Shown: positions 10,456-19,565, counted from the first letter of the stretch. The stretch is DNA of 64,000 nt from Conexibacter sp. S30A1 (GCF_023330665.1 NZ_CP097127.1:1612001-1676000); one strand, 5' to 3'. The notes: generated from the letters alone by a model not told the origin. A program made the numbers and translations.

Positions 10456-12024
10456 TCAGCCGAGTCCGTGGGTGGCGATGATCACCCTACGGCTGCGACT
10501 GACCACGTGCACCCCCGCCCGGCGCAACAGCTCGCGGTCGGTAACGTGGTTCGCGGGATAAAGCATCCAGATCGAATAGTGCGCCAGGAGCGCTCGCGCG
10601 TTCGTGTTGCGCGCCGCAAGGTGCGCGATCGCCTCCAGCTGGTTGCGCGTGAGCAGCTCGAAGCTCGTGTCGTAGGCGACCCGCCCGGAGAACAGCGCCG
10701 GCCGTTCCCAGATCAGCCAATCGGCATAGCGCACGTCGGCGAAGATGGTCGCGCGCGGGTCACGTGCGATCAGCCGGCTTAGGGTTGGGATCGCATCGCG
10801 GGGGTAGGTGCTGTCAAACCAGCTTGCGGGCCGTGCCAGCACACTCCCGGTCATCAGTGCCGCAACTGCCATCGTTCCTAGCGCTATCAGTAGGTTCACA
10901 CGCGAGCGACGCAGTGGTGCCGCTCGGTCGCGCCGCAGTGCGGTGACGAGTGGTGGCAACAGGATGATCAACGCCAGCCCAAACCAGGTCACGTTGCGCA
11001 CCGCGATCACGGCGCCCAGAGCCAGCACGGCCAGCACGGCCGTGTCGTAAAGCGGCGGCCACGCGGCCCGGCCAGACCGCGCCCCGAGCGCCAGCAGCAG
11101 AACGCCGACAGCGATCAGCGCCCCCAGCACAAAGAACGGGATCGCCAACAGCGGGACCGACATGATTGGCTTCCACTCGGTCACGAGCCGGCCGAACTCC
11201 GGGTTTGTCAGGGTGACGCGGTAGTAGTGGATCATGCCCGCTCCGTAAGGGGTCGCGAGCAGGCTCAGCGGCGAGCCGACGATGAACAGCAGCGCCCGTC
11301 CGTCGCGCAGGCCGCTAAGCCCGCGGCTGCGCACGCTCCGCAGCAGCACGATCAACCCGTAGAGCCCGGCGAGCCCTGCTCCCATCGTAGCGGACCCGTG
11401 CAGGTTCGCCCAGAGCACGAGCAGTGGCAGCACCCAATACACACGGCGACCGCGCTGCGCCGCGCGCAGATCCGAGGCGAGCAGCCAGAGCGTCGTCACG
11501 AACAGCGGGTAGGCGAACCCCTGCGTGCGGATCGACACCGCTGTGACCAGATAGAAGAAGGCTCCGGGAAGCGTCACCGCAAGCACATCCAGGTCCTCGC
11601 CGCCGAGCGCACGGCCCGCGGCTACGGCGCCCGCGAACGCCGCGCTGGTCGCGAGCACGTATAGCACGGTCATGAGCTGCAGGCCGCCGAGGTGGACCAA
11701 CTCGTACATCGCAAGCTGCGCCAGCCATTGCTGGTCAACCCAGCGCACCCCGTGGGCCATAACGGTGAAATAGTCGTGCGTCGGGATCCCGTGGGCCGCG
11801 ATCAGCCGCCCGGCGATGAGGGCCAGCCAGCCGTCCTGCGCGAGGTGTTTCGGAATCCCTACCAGGCCGGCGACGACGATCGCGCAGACCGCGATCACGA
11901 ACATAGCCCTGGCCTTGAGCCAGCCGAGCGCAGGGAGCGCGACAGCCGACTCGTCAGCTTTCACGACGTCCGGCGTCGGCAGCGGCCGCGCCGCGGTGCG
12001 GTCGCGCAGCGAATTGGCGGGCAT
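10456..12024 (-). CDS. Polytopic membrane protein, GT-C-like
   Basis: The 522-residue product has a cytoplasmic N-terminal tail of about 40 residues, then roughly ten membrane segments and a C-terminal soluble domain (about 415-522). The first large loop, DGWLALIAGRLIAAHGIPTH followed by VRWVDQQWLAQ, resembles the first extracytoplasmic loop of dolichyl-phosphate-mannosyltransferase-like proteins, with acidic residues at the expected active-site position. The C-terminal part (FADVRYADWLIWE, SFELLTRNQLEAIAHL) is typical of uncharacterised actinobacterial GT-C relatives. It precedes the GT87 gene by 4 bp in one transcription unit and is divergent from the flp pilin gene across a 237-bp gap. Envelope glycosylation is plausible; no specific reaction can be assigned. 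Confidence 0.65.
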   Translation of the reverse strand: MPANSLRDRTAARPLPTPDVVKADESAVALPALGWLKARAMFVIAVCAIVVAGLVGIPKHLAQDGWLALIAGRLIAAHGIPTHDYFTVMAHGVRWVDQQWLAQLAMYELVHLGGLQLMTVLYVLATSAAFAGAVAAGRALGGEDLDVLAVTLPGAFFYLVTAVSIRTQGFAYPLFVTTLWLLASDLRAAQRGRRVYWVLPLLVLWANLHGSATMGAGLAGLYGLIVLLRSVRSRGLSGLRDGRALLFIVGSPLSLLATPYGAGMIHYYRVTLTNPEFGRLVTEWKPIMSVPLLAIPFFVLGALIAVGVLLLALGARSGRAAWPPLYDTAVLAVLALGAVIAVRNVTWFGLALIILLPPLVTALRRDRAAPLRRSRVNLLIALGTMAVAALMTGSVLARPASWFDSTYPRDAIPTLSRLIARDPRATIFADVRYADWLIWERPALFSGRVAYDTSFELLTRNQLEAIAHLAARNTNARALLAHYSIWMLYPANHVTDRELLRRAGVHVVSRSRRVIIATHGLG

Positions 12025-12196
12025 GGGAGTTCATCGTCAGCCACATGCTCAAGGCTTGCAAGATTCATTGCAGCCTCGTACATTCGTCCATAGTCGTCGT
12101 CGGCGCGTGCAGGCACTCAAGTTCGGCCATAAGCTCACCGATGAGTGGTCACGGATACCGACCACGGTGCCGCGGGGCAAACCATTGCCTCTGTAT

Positions 12197-12212
12197 GTGA
12201 CGCGTGCGTCAC
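12197..12212. promoter_or_regulatory. 16-bp dyad upstream of the flp pilin gene
   Basis: GTGACGC-GT-GCGTCAC is a perfect 7-bp dyad with a 2-bp centre, 50 bp before the flp start, in the divergent gap to the membrane-protein operon. It is a candidate operator. The spacing is two bases too wide for a classical CRP site. Confidence 0.4.
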
Positions 12213-12261
12213 GCCCGAATAACTGACCACCGGAACTCATGGGGGGAGGTGACACATACAT

Positions 12262-12447
12262 ATGCTGAAGCTCTTCATCAACATGAAGCTTGCGCTAGCC
12301 CACCTGCTGGACGATGAGGAGGGCCAGGGGCTCACCGAGTACGCCCTGATCCTGGCGCTCATCGCTATCGTCGCAATCGCCGCACTCACCTTGCTAGGCG
12401 GCAAGGTGACCAGCGTGCTGAACACGATCAGCAGCAGCCTGCCCTAA
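12262..12447 (+). CDS. flp: Flp/Fap-type pilin
   Basis: This 61-residue prepilin carries the Flp signature: a short leader rich in charged residues (LLDDEEGQG), then LTEYALILALIAIVAIAALTLL, the hydrophobic assembly helix with the conserved Glu and Tyr at positions +5/+6 after the processing Gly. A prepilin peptidase would cleave after the Gly before the hydrophobic run. GGGGGGAGGTG lies about 10 bases before the ATG; an internal ATG (MKLAL, codon 8) is an alternative. It should be the major subunit of the pilus assembled by the tad genes at 16.2-22.1 kb, from which it is now separated by insertion sequences and an L,D-transpeptidase. No TadV/CpaA peptidase gene occurs in the window. Confidence 0.9.
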   Translation: MLKLFINMKLALAHLLDDEEGQGLTEYALILALIAIVAIAALTLLGGKVTSVLNTISSSLP

Positions 12448-12484
12448 CGAGCAGGTCCGGCCACCCACTCACCCGGCGTGATCA

Positions 12485-12521
12485 GTGAGCGTTGGCGGCC
12501 ATTCGTGAGCGTTGGCGGCCA
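12485..12521. repeat. Two 20-bp-spaced direct repeats behind flp
   Basis: The 17-base unit GTGAGCGTTGGCGGCCA occurs at 12485-12501 and again at 12505-12521, and its GGCGGCCA core returns inverted at 12532-12542. Repeated subterminal units of this kind occur at IS21-type ends, so this may be a worn IS end; no transposase of that family remains here. Confidence 0.55.
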
Positions 12522-12542
12522 CCTTCTAAAGGGTGGCCGCCA
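12513..12542 (+). terminator. Hairpin downstream of flp
   Basis: TGGCGGCCACC (12513-12523) pairs with its complement at 12532-12542 around an 8-base A/T-rich loop: an 11-bp stem 65 bp past the flp stop. It could end the flp transcript; no long T-run follows. Confidence 0.5.
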
Positions 12543-12644
12543 GCCATCTGAAAGACATCTCAAAGCGGCCAGTGCCAGCAGCCGACAGCCCTCAGACCTA
12601 GTGTAGTGTCTCGCAAATAGCTGTGGTTTGTGGTAGGATGAGCT

Positions 12645-13196
12645 ATGCGCTCTGCTACTGCTGCTTTGCCGCTGGCCCAGGGCCAGCGAGAAGTACTTGA
12701 GAAGCTCTCGCGTTCACAGACCGCCAAGCGCCGGGATGTGCAACGCGCCAAGGCCCTGTTGCTGGCTGCTGACGGGGTCGCCAACACACGGATCGGCGCG
12801 GAGCTGGGTGTGTCTGCGACGAGCGTGAGTAACTGGCGTGAGCGGTTCGCCGCCGATGGTTTGAAGGGCATCGGGGTGATCCGTCCGGGCAGGGGTCGCA
12901 GACCGTCGATCCCGCCAGAGAAGGTTCAGGCGATCGTTGATGCGACGTTGCATGAGACGCCTGAGGGTGAGACGCACTGGAGCTGCCGCTCGATGGCCCG
13001 CGCGCAAGGCGTCTCCCCGGCGACGGTGCAAAGGGTCTGGGCGGCACGGGGCCTGAAGCCCCATCGCGTCAAGACGTTCAAGCTCTCAAACGACAAGCAT
13101 TTTGCGGAGAAGCTCGTCGATGTCGTCGGCCTGTATTTGAACCCGCCGGAGAACGCGATCGTCTTGGCGATGGATGAAAAATCCGGCGCTACTGAC
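12645..13196 (+). pseudogene. IS630-family transposase, 5' fragment
   Basis: About 184 residues of an IS630/Tc1-type transposase remain: an N-terminal helix-turn-helix domain (RIGAELGVSATSVSNWRERF), a second winged-helix region (SMARAQGVSPATVQRVWAARGLKPHR), and the start of the DDE catalytic core with its first Asp in VLAMDEKS. The frame is then broken by the left end of the ISL3-family element; the rest of the core (second Asp, Glu) is absent. A TA dinucleotide at 12599-12600 followed by GTGTAGTGTCTCGCAAA probably marks the original left end, as IS630 elements insert at TA. No matching 3' half is found on the other side of the ISL3 element. Confidence 0.85.
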
Positions 13197-14551
13197 GTTT
13201 CCGTGGGTGGGGTGAGCGGCTGAGAGGGGCGCGCACGCCCCGTCGCTTCTAAGGTTTCCGGCTTCTTGACAGCTGGAGTTTCTAGGAGGCGAACTGGGAC
13301 GTGCGCGGTATCAGGGTATGGGCCAGGCTGCTTGGTTTGCAAGGAGCGGTGGTTGAGGATGTGACTGTGGGGGTCGAGGGCGAGGTGATCGTCGCTGTCA
13401 GGCCGTGCTGGCGGGAGCGGGATCGTTGCGGGAGGTGCCGTCGGCGATGTGGGCGCTATGACGGGGGGGAGGGTCGCCGTCGCTGGCGCGCACTGGATTT
13501 GGGCGCGACGTTTTGCCTCTTGGAGGCTGACGCCCCCAGGGTGAGCTGTCGCCGGCATGGGGTGGTGGTCGCGGCGGTCCCGTGGGCGCGGCATGACAGC
13601 CGGTTTACGCGCTCGTTTGAGGATCAGGTCGCGTGGCTTGCGTGCAACACATCAAAGACCGCGGTGGCTGAGCTTCAGCGGGTGGCGTGGCGCTCGGTCG
13701 GGCAGATCCTTGAGCGGGTCGCTTCTGAGGCACGCCGCCAGGTTGATCTGCTGGACGGTCTGCGCAGGATCGGGATTGATGAGATCAGCTACCGCAAGGG
13801 CCAGAAGTACCTCACGGTCGTGGTTGATCATCACAGCGGCCGGCTGGTGTGGGCCGCCCCGGGCCGTGACCGCCAGACGGTGCTTGAGTTCTTTGACGCG
13901 CTCGGCCAAGAGCGCTGCAAACAGATCGAACTTGTGTCCTGCGACATGGCCTCATGGATCAGCTCCGCGGTCGCTGAAGCGGTCCCTGACGCGGAGCGGT
14001 GCGTGGACCCGTTCCACGTGATCGGGCTGGCAACCGACGCGCTTGACGAGGTTCGTCGCGAGGTGTGGCGCCAGGCCCGCAAGGACGGCAACACGCAGCT
14101 TGCCAAGGACCTCAAAGGCGCGAGGTTCTGCGTCTGGAAGAACCCGCAGCACCTCACCGACAACCAGCGCGCCAAGCTCTCAGAGATCCAGAAAACCAAC
14201 GGGCCGCTGTACCGCGCCTACCTGCTCAAAGAGCAGCTGCGCCAGATCTACCAGCTGTCTGCCCGCAAAGCCGAGAAGCTGCTTGACAGCTGGCTTGACT
14301 GGGCACGGCGCTCAAGACTGCCAGCGTTCGTGAAGCTCGCACGCACGATCACCGCGCAGCGTTCCGGGATCATCGCCGCAATCAAACACGGACTGTCAAA
14401 CGCCCGGGTCGAACAGCTCAACGGACAGCTGCGGCTGATCACAAGACGCGCGTTCGGGTTCCACTCAGCTGAGGCGCTGATCGCACTCGCGATGCTCAAA
14501 CACGGAGGCCTGTGCCCACCCCTACCAGGCCGGTGACAAACCCACGGAAAC
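13197..14551 (+). mobile_element. Intact ISL3-family insertion sequence (1355 bp)
   Basis: The element is bounded by perfect 12-bp inverted repeats, GTTTCCGTGGGT at 13197-13208 and its complement at 14540-14551, with weaker similarity continuing inward. It carries one full-length transposase gene. Its left end cuts an IS630 transposase and its right end abuts a truncated IS256 transposase. The flanking octamers (CTACTGAC and AGCAGGAG) are not direct repeats, so this is not a simple fresh insertion with target duplication. Confidence 0.85.
13301..14536 (+). CDS. ISL3-family transposase
   Basis: This 411-residue DDE transposase is full length for ISL3. The N-terminus carries the cysteine-rich zinc-binding region (CWRERDRCGRCRRRCGRY), followed by a helix-turn-helix region (residues 110-150) and the core with GIDEISYRKGQKYLTVVVD (first Asp), DMASWISSAVAEAVPDAE (second Asp), FHVIGLATDALDEVRRE and the C-terminal NARVEQLNGQLRLITRRAFGF segment holding the Glu. 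Translation starts at a GTG with AGGAGG about ten bases upstream. No frameshift or stop interrupts it, so the enzyme may still be active. Confidence 0.92.
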   Translation: MRGIRVWARLLGLQGAVVEDVTVGVEGEVIVAVRPCWRERDRCGRCRRRCGRYDGGEGRRRWRALDLGATFCLLEADAPRVSCRRHGVVVAAVPWARHDSRFTRSFEDQVAWLACNTSKTAVAELQRVAWRSVGQILERVASEARRQVDLLDGLRRIGIDEISYRKGQKYLTVVVDHHSGRLVWAAPGRDRQTVLEFFDALGQERCKQIELVSCDMASWISSAVAEAVPDAERCVDPFHVIGLATDALDEVRREVWRQARKDGNTQLAKDLKGARFCVWKNPQHLTDNQRAKLSEIQKTNGPLYRAYLLKEQLRQIYQLSARKAEKLLDSWLDWARRSRLPAFVKLARTITAQRSGIIAAIKHGLSNARVEQLNGQLRLITRRAFGFHSAEALIALAMLKHGGLCPPLPGR

Positions 14552-14985
14552 AGCAGGAGACCCTCAAATACATGCCCAGACGCGACCGTGAGCAAGTCGC
14601 CCGCGACCTCAAACCGATCTACACCGCGATCAACGCCGAGCAGGCATGGGCCGCACTGGAGGCCTTCGATGAGAAGTGGGGAGCGCGCTTCCCGATCATC
14701 ACCCGGCAGTGGACCGCCGCCTGGGAGCACATCACACCGTTCCTCGCCTTCCCCGCCGAGGTCCGCCGGATCATCTACACCACCAACGCGATCGAGGCGC
14801 TCAACCGGCAGCTACGCAAAGCCATCAAAACGAAGGGCAGCTTCCCCAACGAGGACTCAGCCCGCAAGCTCGTCTACCTCTGCCTCCAGAACGCCGTCCC
14901 GCAATGGACCCGCTGCCGGAACTGGACAGCCGCGCTGCTAGCGCTCAAGATCCACTTCGGTGACCGGATCCCGGACGCAAGCTGA
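14552..14985 (+). pseudogene. IS256-family (Mutator) transposase, 3' fragment
   Basis: The last 140 or so residues of an IS256-type transposase lie directly behind the right end of the ISL3-family element: RDREQVARDLKPIYTA, then FPAEVRRIIYTTNAIEALN, the conserved C-terminal box with the catalytic Glu, followed by QLRKAIKTKGSFPNEDSA and LKIHFGDRIP. The N-terminal two thirds with both catalytic Asp residues are missing. The open frame begins inside the ISL3 element at 14512, which is chance read-through. The original right end of the IS probably lies near 15000-15020. Confidence 0.85.
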
Positions 14986-15106
14986 CCACCACCCATTGAC
15001 ACGACCAGAGTAACTGTTAACCTGAAGAAACCACGCTTACACAGTTAACGTGACGCCCTCGGCGCGACCCATCGCGGCCGAGCGACGGCCTACTCACTGA
15101 ATTAGG

Positions 15107-16174
15107 TCAGATCACCGTGACGAGCGTCCCATAGCTGATGTAACGCCATGCGCGCTGTGCTGCTGCGTAGGGCAGTTCGACGCAGCCCAGGCTCTGCGGG
15201 TAACCGTAGGAAGCCCTGGGCATGTAGTGAACCGCGTCGCCGCCGTTGAAGTAGGAGACGAACTGAACGGGGTCCGCGTACGGCACGCCGTTGGGATTGA
15301 TCCCCTGCATCACCTGACTGCGCAGGCGCTCATACACCGGGTAGGTCCCGAGCGCGGTCGGCGACACGGAGATACCCGTGTTGGCGAGCGTATGCAGCAC
15401 GACCGCGCCGTTGTGGTACAGAGTGAGGGTCTCCGGACTCGCTTCGCTCGCCACCGCGTAGGTGTAGCCAGCATGGTTGTACTGACGGTGCACGAGCGCG
15501 GAGACGAGCCTGCTCCACAATGCGGGAGTCAAGACGCCCGTCATTGGGAGTCCGCGCTGGGACTGGAAGTCCATGACCGCGCCTCGAATCACGAGTGCCC
15601 GTTGTCCGGTCCACAACGAGCGCAGCGACACCGGCCAGCCGCGGCCAACGACAAACCTGCCGCGCGGCGGCGAGTAAAGCGCCCGCATCTGCGCGCGGAG
15701 ATCATCGGACGGCGGACTCTGCGCGCTGGCTAAATGGACCGGCAGGTAGCCGAGCGTGGCGAGCAACTGAACGAGCCGCACGGTGGATGGTTCGCCGACC
15801 ACGTACCGCTCCAGCACGGGGTGAGACAGCGTACCGCCGGCGGCCGCGCGCAGGCCCTTCGGCACCGTGAGGGTCACCTTGGTGCCGGGCGTAAAGCCAC
15901 TGGCCGCGAAAAATCTGAGCGTGCGCGGGCCCACTCGACGCCAGCGCCCGGCGAGCCGGGGAAGCAGCGTCGGCGCGACCGGCTGGCTGCGCGCCAACGG
16001 CTGCGAAAACCGAACGGTGAACGCAGCATCTCCTGCAATCGCCCCACGCGTGGCCGGATATACAGCCACGACACGCAACCGTTGGGGCGAGGCTGCGGTG
16101 GCGCTTGCGGGAGCGAGAATGCACGTGCATGCGAGAAGCGCGAGACTGAGTAATGCGGCTCGTCGTCGGGTCAT
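15107..16174 (-). CDS. Secreted L,D-transpeptidase (YkuD domain)
   Basis: YkuD enzymes form 3-3 peptidoglycan cross-links from tetrapeptide donors and do not need the terminal D-Ala. The 355-residue product has a signal peptide (1-28, LLSLALLACTCILAPASATA), an Ig-like region (about 33-125, VYPATRGAIAGDAAFTVRFS), a peptidoglycan-binding-like segment (RGAVMDFQSQRGLPMTGVLT) and a C-terminal YkuD domain (about 240-355). Its active site reads HYMPRASYG...SLGCVEL with His316 and Cys331; Leu replaces the usual His of the SHGC motif. It stands alone between the insertion sequences and tadC. Fully extracytoplasmic. Confident by motif; acceptor chemistry is inferred. Confidence 0.88.
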   Translation of the reverse strand: MTRRRAALLSLALLACTCILAPASATAASPQRLRVVAVYPATRGAIAGDAAFTVRFSQPLARSQPVAPTLLPRLAGRWRRVGPRTLRFFAASGFTPGTKVTLTVPKGLRAAAGGTLSHPVLERYVVGEPSTVRLVQLLATLGYLPVHLASAQSPPSDDLRAQMRALYSPPRGRFVVGRGWPVSLRSLWTGQRALVIRGAVMDFQSQRGLPMTGVLTPALWSRLVSALVHRQYNHAGYTYAVASEASPETLTLYHNGAVVLHTLANTGISVSPTALGTYPVYERLRSQVMQGINPNGVPYADPVQFVSYFNGGDAVHYMPRASYGYPQSLGCVELPYAAAQRAWRYISYGTLVTVI

Positions 16175-16246
16175 GGCTTCACATTAGCCAAGAGCCGTGA
16201 GAATGCGACCAAGAGGCGGGCTGAGCGGCTTGCGCCGGGAGACTGC

Positions 16247-17182
16247 TCAGAGCGAGCCGAGGTTGTGGATGAGGCCGATCACGGCCGGCGTCATGAGAAC
16301 GATGAAGAGCGCCGGGAAGATCAGAAAAACCAGCGGGAAGAGCATCAGGACGGGAGTCTTCTGGGCTCGCTCCTCGGCGTTGGCGCGACGACGGGCGCGC
16401 ATCTCGTGCGCCAGGTTGCGCATTATCTGTCCCAGTGAGATGCCCATCCGCTCCCCCTGCGCCATGGTACGCACGAACGAGCGCATAGCGGGCGTGTCGG
16501 CGCGTTCGGCCATATGGGTCAGCGCCTCCTCGATCGAGAGGCCCATCGTCTGCTCCTGGAGCGTCAGCTTGAGCTCATCGCCGAGCGGCGGCCCGAACTG
16601 CCCCGAGGCGAGCCTGAGCGCCTGTGGGAAGGACAGCCCGGCCTCGATCATCACCGTCACCAGATCAACGAGGTCGGGCAGGGCCCGATCGATCGTCTCG
16701 ATCCGCCGGCGCGCACGACGCTGGACATACGTGAGCGGCAGAACCCAGCCGGCGAACACTGCCAGGGCGACGATCAGCACGTCGAGCATGCCGTGGAGGC
16801 CGACCAGCAGGAGTGCAAGCAGCGGCAGGGCGACGGTGCTCAGCACCCGGTAGCCGATGACGGTGCGCGCAGATACGGTGTACATGCCGGCGGCCATCAG
16901 CTCGTCGCGGATCGCCGCCTCTCGGATCGTTGTCAGGCGCCCGGAGAAGAGGCCCCCAAGCGATGTCGCAGCAGCTGACAGAAAGCTCCTATGAGCCTCC
17001 CTGTCGAGATAGACGGTAAGGTCGGCGCCCAAGCCGTCACCTCCGGCCTGCAGGCCGTGGTCGATCACAGCCCGCACCCGCTCGACCGGCGAGCCGCGAT
17101 GCTCCCGCGTAGCCACCAGCGTCGCGAGCACGGCGATTCCCAGGAACCCTGCCCCCAGTGCCAGATATATGTAGCTGGACAC
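16247..17182 (-). CDS. tadC: Tad pilus inner-membrane protein TadC (GspF-like)
   Basis: TadC with TadB forms the inner-membrane platform of the Tad (tight adherence) type IV pilus system. The protein of about 311 residues has an N-terminal membrane segment (SYIYLALGAGFLGIAVLA), two central ones (residues 100-150) and one at the C-terminus, around a T2SSF domain (RALPDLVDLVTVMIEAGLSFPQAL, then ALTHMAERADTPAMRSFVRT). I place the start at the GTG at 17182, five bases after GAGGTG; a GTG at 17188 overlaps the tadB stop. A reading frame continuing 14 codons further upstream lies inside tadB and is unlikely. Last gene of the tadE-cpaB-tadZ-tadA-tadB-tadC unit. Confidence 0.92.
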   Translation of the reverse strand: MSSYIYLALGAGFLGIAVLATLVATREHRGSPVERVRAVIDHGLQAGGDGLGADLTVYLDREAHRSFLSAAATSLGGLFSGRLTTIREAAIRDELMAAGMYTVSARTVIGYRVLSTVALPLLALLLVGLHGMLDVLIVALAVFAGWVLPLTYVQRRARRRIETIDRALPDLVDLVTVMIEAGLSFPQALRLASGQFGPPLGDELKLTLQEQTMGLSIEEALTHMAERADTPAMRSFVRTMAQGERMGISLGQIMRNLAHEMRARRRANAEERAQKTPVLMLFPLVFLIFPALFIVLMTPAVIGLIHNLGSL

Positions 17183-17184
17183 GG

Positions 17185-18141
17185 TCACACCTCGATCTTG
17201 ATGATCTTGCGGATGACGAACCCGCCGCAAACGACCAGACCCATACTCACGCCCAGGGCGACCAGCCCCATGGTGGTGTGGTAGAGCGGACGCACGTAAC
17301 CGGGGTTGATCAACGAGATGAACAGCAGCAGCGCCACCGGCAAACCCGCGAGGACGCCGCCCGAGAGGCGGCCCTGAGCGGTCAGCGAACGCACGAGCCG
17401 CCGTATCTCGATCCGCTGCCGCACGGTCTCGGCGACCAACTCAATCACCTCGGCGGTGTTACCGCCGGTTTCGCGCTGAAGCGAGGCAACGATCGCCACG
17501 TGTTTGAAGTCCTGGCTGCGCATGCGTTCGGTCACCTGCGCGAGCGCATCGGCCAAGGGGATTCCGAGCTGCTCGTCGAGCACCGCCCGACGCAGCTCCC
17601 GCGCCGAGGGCTCCGGTGCGTCCTCCAGCACCGCCTTGAGCGCTCCGACGAAGGTCTGACCGGAGCGCATAGCCGAGGCGATCACCTGCAGGTTGTCCGG
17701 CAGCTGATCGGCGAACATCCGCCGCTTACGGTCGGCGCGCATCCTGATCGCCATCAGCGCAGCTCCCGGCACAACGAGCGCCAGCAGGGCCGCCACGGGG
17801 CTGTGGGTCTTTAGGACCAGAAGACCGCCTACCAACAGAATGGCCACCACCACATACCCCAGTAGCTGCTCCAACCCAATGTCGATCTCAGCCACCTCCA
17901 TCTCGGTGCGCAGGCGCGTTAGCAGCGGTGAGCGCGCGAGCTTGCGGGCCTTGCGGTCGCCGAGCGCGCGCTCGACCAGCGACTGCTCAGAGTCGGACTC
18001 GTCGTGCCGCAGCGTCACGTACGCGCCAACTCGCTGCGCGACCGTCTGGCGGTGCCCAACCAGCGCGAACACCGCTCCACCAAGCAACCCACCGGCAACA
18101 ACGCTGACTGCGGCGGCTGCCAGACCTGCGTCAGCGCTCAC
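17185..18141 (-). CDS. tadB: Tad pilus inner-membrane protein TadB (GspF-like)
   Basis: The 318-residue protein has an N-terminal membrane helix (about 5-28), a polar region, two helices around 90-130, a T2SSF domain (FADQLPDNLQVIASAMRSGQ, then ALAQVTERMRSQDFKHVAIV, LQRETGGNTAEVIELVAETVR) and two C-terminal helices. ADQLPDNLQVIASAMRSG is the typical TadB opening of the domain. It partners TadC and the TadA ATPase. Its start overlaps the tadA stop by 4 bp, so translation is coupled. Confidence 0.93.
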   Translation of the reverse strand: MSADAGLAAAAVSVVAGGLLGGAVFALVGHRQTVAQRVGAYVTLRHDESDSEQSLVERALGDRKARKLARSPLLTRLRTEMEVAEIDIGLEQLLGYVVVAILLVGGLLVLKTHSPVAALLALVVPGAALMAIRMRADRKRRMFADQLPDNLQVIASAMRSGQTFVGALKAVLEDAPEPSARELRRAVLDEQLGIPLADALAQVTERMRSQDFKHVAIVASLQRETGGNTAEVIELVAETVRQRIEIRRLVRSLTAQGRLSGGVLAGLPVALLLFISLINPGYVRPLYHTTMGLVALGVSMGLVVCGGFVIRKIIKIEV

Positions 18142-19565
18142 TTGGCAACCCGCCTCTCGATGCGCGCGGGACGGATGCCAAAGCCGGTCGCCGGCGGCCG
18201 CTCGGCCGACATCGAAGCAACCGCTCCGGAGCGCTCAGCGCCGAAGCTGTGCTGGTCCATGTATGCGGGCAGCCGCACGCCGTTGCGCTCGAACTTGGCG
18301 CACGTGGGCCGCAGGCCAGAATAGACGAGCTGACCCTTGCCGTCACCGCTCTCCTTGTCGATGCGGTACTCGAAGATGTCCTGAAGCGTCACGGTCTCAC
18401 CCTCCATGCGCTGCACCTCGGTGATGCTGGTGATGCGACGACCGCCGTCATTGAAGCGTTCGATCTGCACGATCAGGTCGAGCGCGCGCGAGAGCTGCTG
18501 ACGTACAGCACGCATCGGGAAGTCGATGCCTGCCATCAGCACCATGCTCTCTATCCTGGCCACAGCGTCGCGCGGCGTGTTGGCATGACAGGTGCTGAGC
18601 GAGCCGTCGTGGCCGGTGTTCATCGCCTGCAGCATGTCGAGCGCCTCAGCGCCGCGGACCTCACCTACGATGATCCGGTCAGGACGCATCCGCAGGGAGT
18701 TGCGGACCAGCTCGCGGATCGGCACCTCGCCCTGGCCCTCTACGTTCTTGGGACGTGCCTCCAGGCGCAGCACGTGCGCCTGGTTGAGGCGTAGCTCGGC
18801 TGCGTCCTCGATCGTGACGATCCGCTGATCGTCGGGGATCGCCGAGGAGAGCGCGTTCAAGAGCGTCGTCTTGCCGGAACCCGTGCCACCAGCGATCAGG
18901 ATGTTAAGCTCCGCCCTGATCGCCGCCTCCAAGAACTCGCGTGCGGCGACGCTCAGCGAGCCGATCCTGACCAGATCCCCGAGATCCCAGCGATTCTTGG
19001 AGAACTTGCGGATCGTCAGCAGCGGGCCGGTCAGCGAGAGCGGCGGCAGCACCGCATTCACCCGGCTTCCATCGGGCAGGCGCGCGTCGACCATTGGCGA
19101 GGACTCGTCGACGCGGCGGCCGACCTGCGCCACGATCTTGTTGATTATCCGCCGCAGGTGATGCTCGTCGGTGAAGCGCACCCCGGTCTTCTCAATCCGG
19201 CCGGAGCGCTCGACCCAGACGTCCGAGGGCCCGTTGACCATGACCTCCGTGACGGTGTCGTCCTGCAAAAGCGGCTCTATCGGGCCGTGACCCAGGGTGT
19301 CGTTGGCGATCTCCTGCACCAGGCGCTCACGGTCTGCGGTCGCCAAGCCGCGCTCCTGGCCCAGTCGCTGGCGGACATCAGCCAGCACCACCTCACGCAG
19401 CGCCTTCTGGGACAGCGCCTCGTTGTACAGCCGGGGTCCAAGCTCGGAGATGATCGCCGTGTGGATCCGGTCCTTGAGCTCGACGAACGAATCAGACGCC
19501 GCCGAGTCGGTCGGTCCCGATGTTGGCATCCCAGCGAGGCGCTCGCGCAGTTCCATCTCACTCAC
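18138..19565 (-). CDS. tadA: Tad pilus assembly ATPase TadA (CpaF family)
   Basis: TadA is the hexameric secretion ATPase that powers Tad pilus extension and probably retraction. The 475-residue protein contains an N-terminal domain (about 30-200, with [20 protein letters not shown]), Walker [10 protein letters not shown] at 226-234, Asp box TIEDAAEL, Walker [12 protein letters not shown] near 300 and the His box [15 protein letters not shown]. About 45 residues after the core ([18 protein letters not shown]) are poorly conserved. It lies one base from tadZ and overlaps tadB, in the usual gene order for actinobacterial tad loci. Confidence 0.95.
   Translation of the reverse strand: MSEMELRERLAGMPTSGPTDSAASDSFVELKDRIHTAIISELGPRLYNEALSQKALREVVLADVRQRLGQERGLATADRERLVQEIANDTLGHGPIEPLLQDDTVTEVMVNGPSDVWVERSGRIEKTGVRFTDEHHLRRIINKIVAQVGRRVDESSPMVDARLPDGSRVNAVLPPLSLTGPLLTIRKFSKNRWDLGDLVRIGSLSVAAREFLEAAIRAELNILIAGGTGSGKTTLLNALSSAIPDDQRIVTIEDAAELRLNQAHVLRLEARPKNVEGQGEVPIRELVRNSLRMRPDRIIVGEVRGAEALDMLQAMNTGHDGSLSTCHANTPRDAVARIESMVLMAGIDFPMRAVRQQLSRALDLIVQIERFNDGGRRITSITEVQRMEGETVTLQDIFEYRIDKESGDGKGQLVYSGLRPTCAKFERNGVRLPAYMDQHSFGAERSGAVASMSAERPPATGFGIRPARIERRVAK

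Noticed and set aside
12196..12213. CRP-type site upstream of flp
   Set aside because: The half-sites TGTGA and TCACG are 8 bases apart instead of 6; kept only as an unspecified dyad.
13189..14559. Target-site duplication around the ISL3-family element
   Set aside because: The flanking octamers differ (CTACTGAC and AGCAGGAG).
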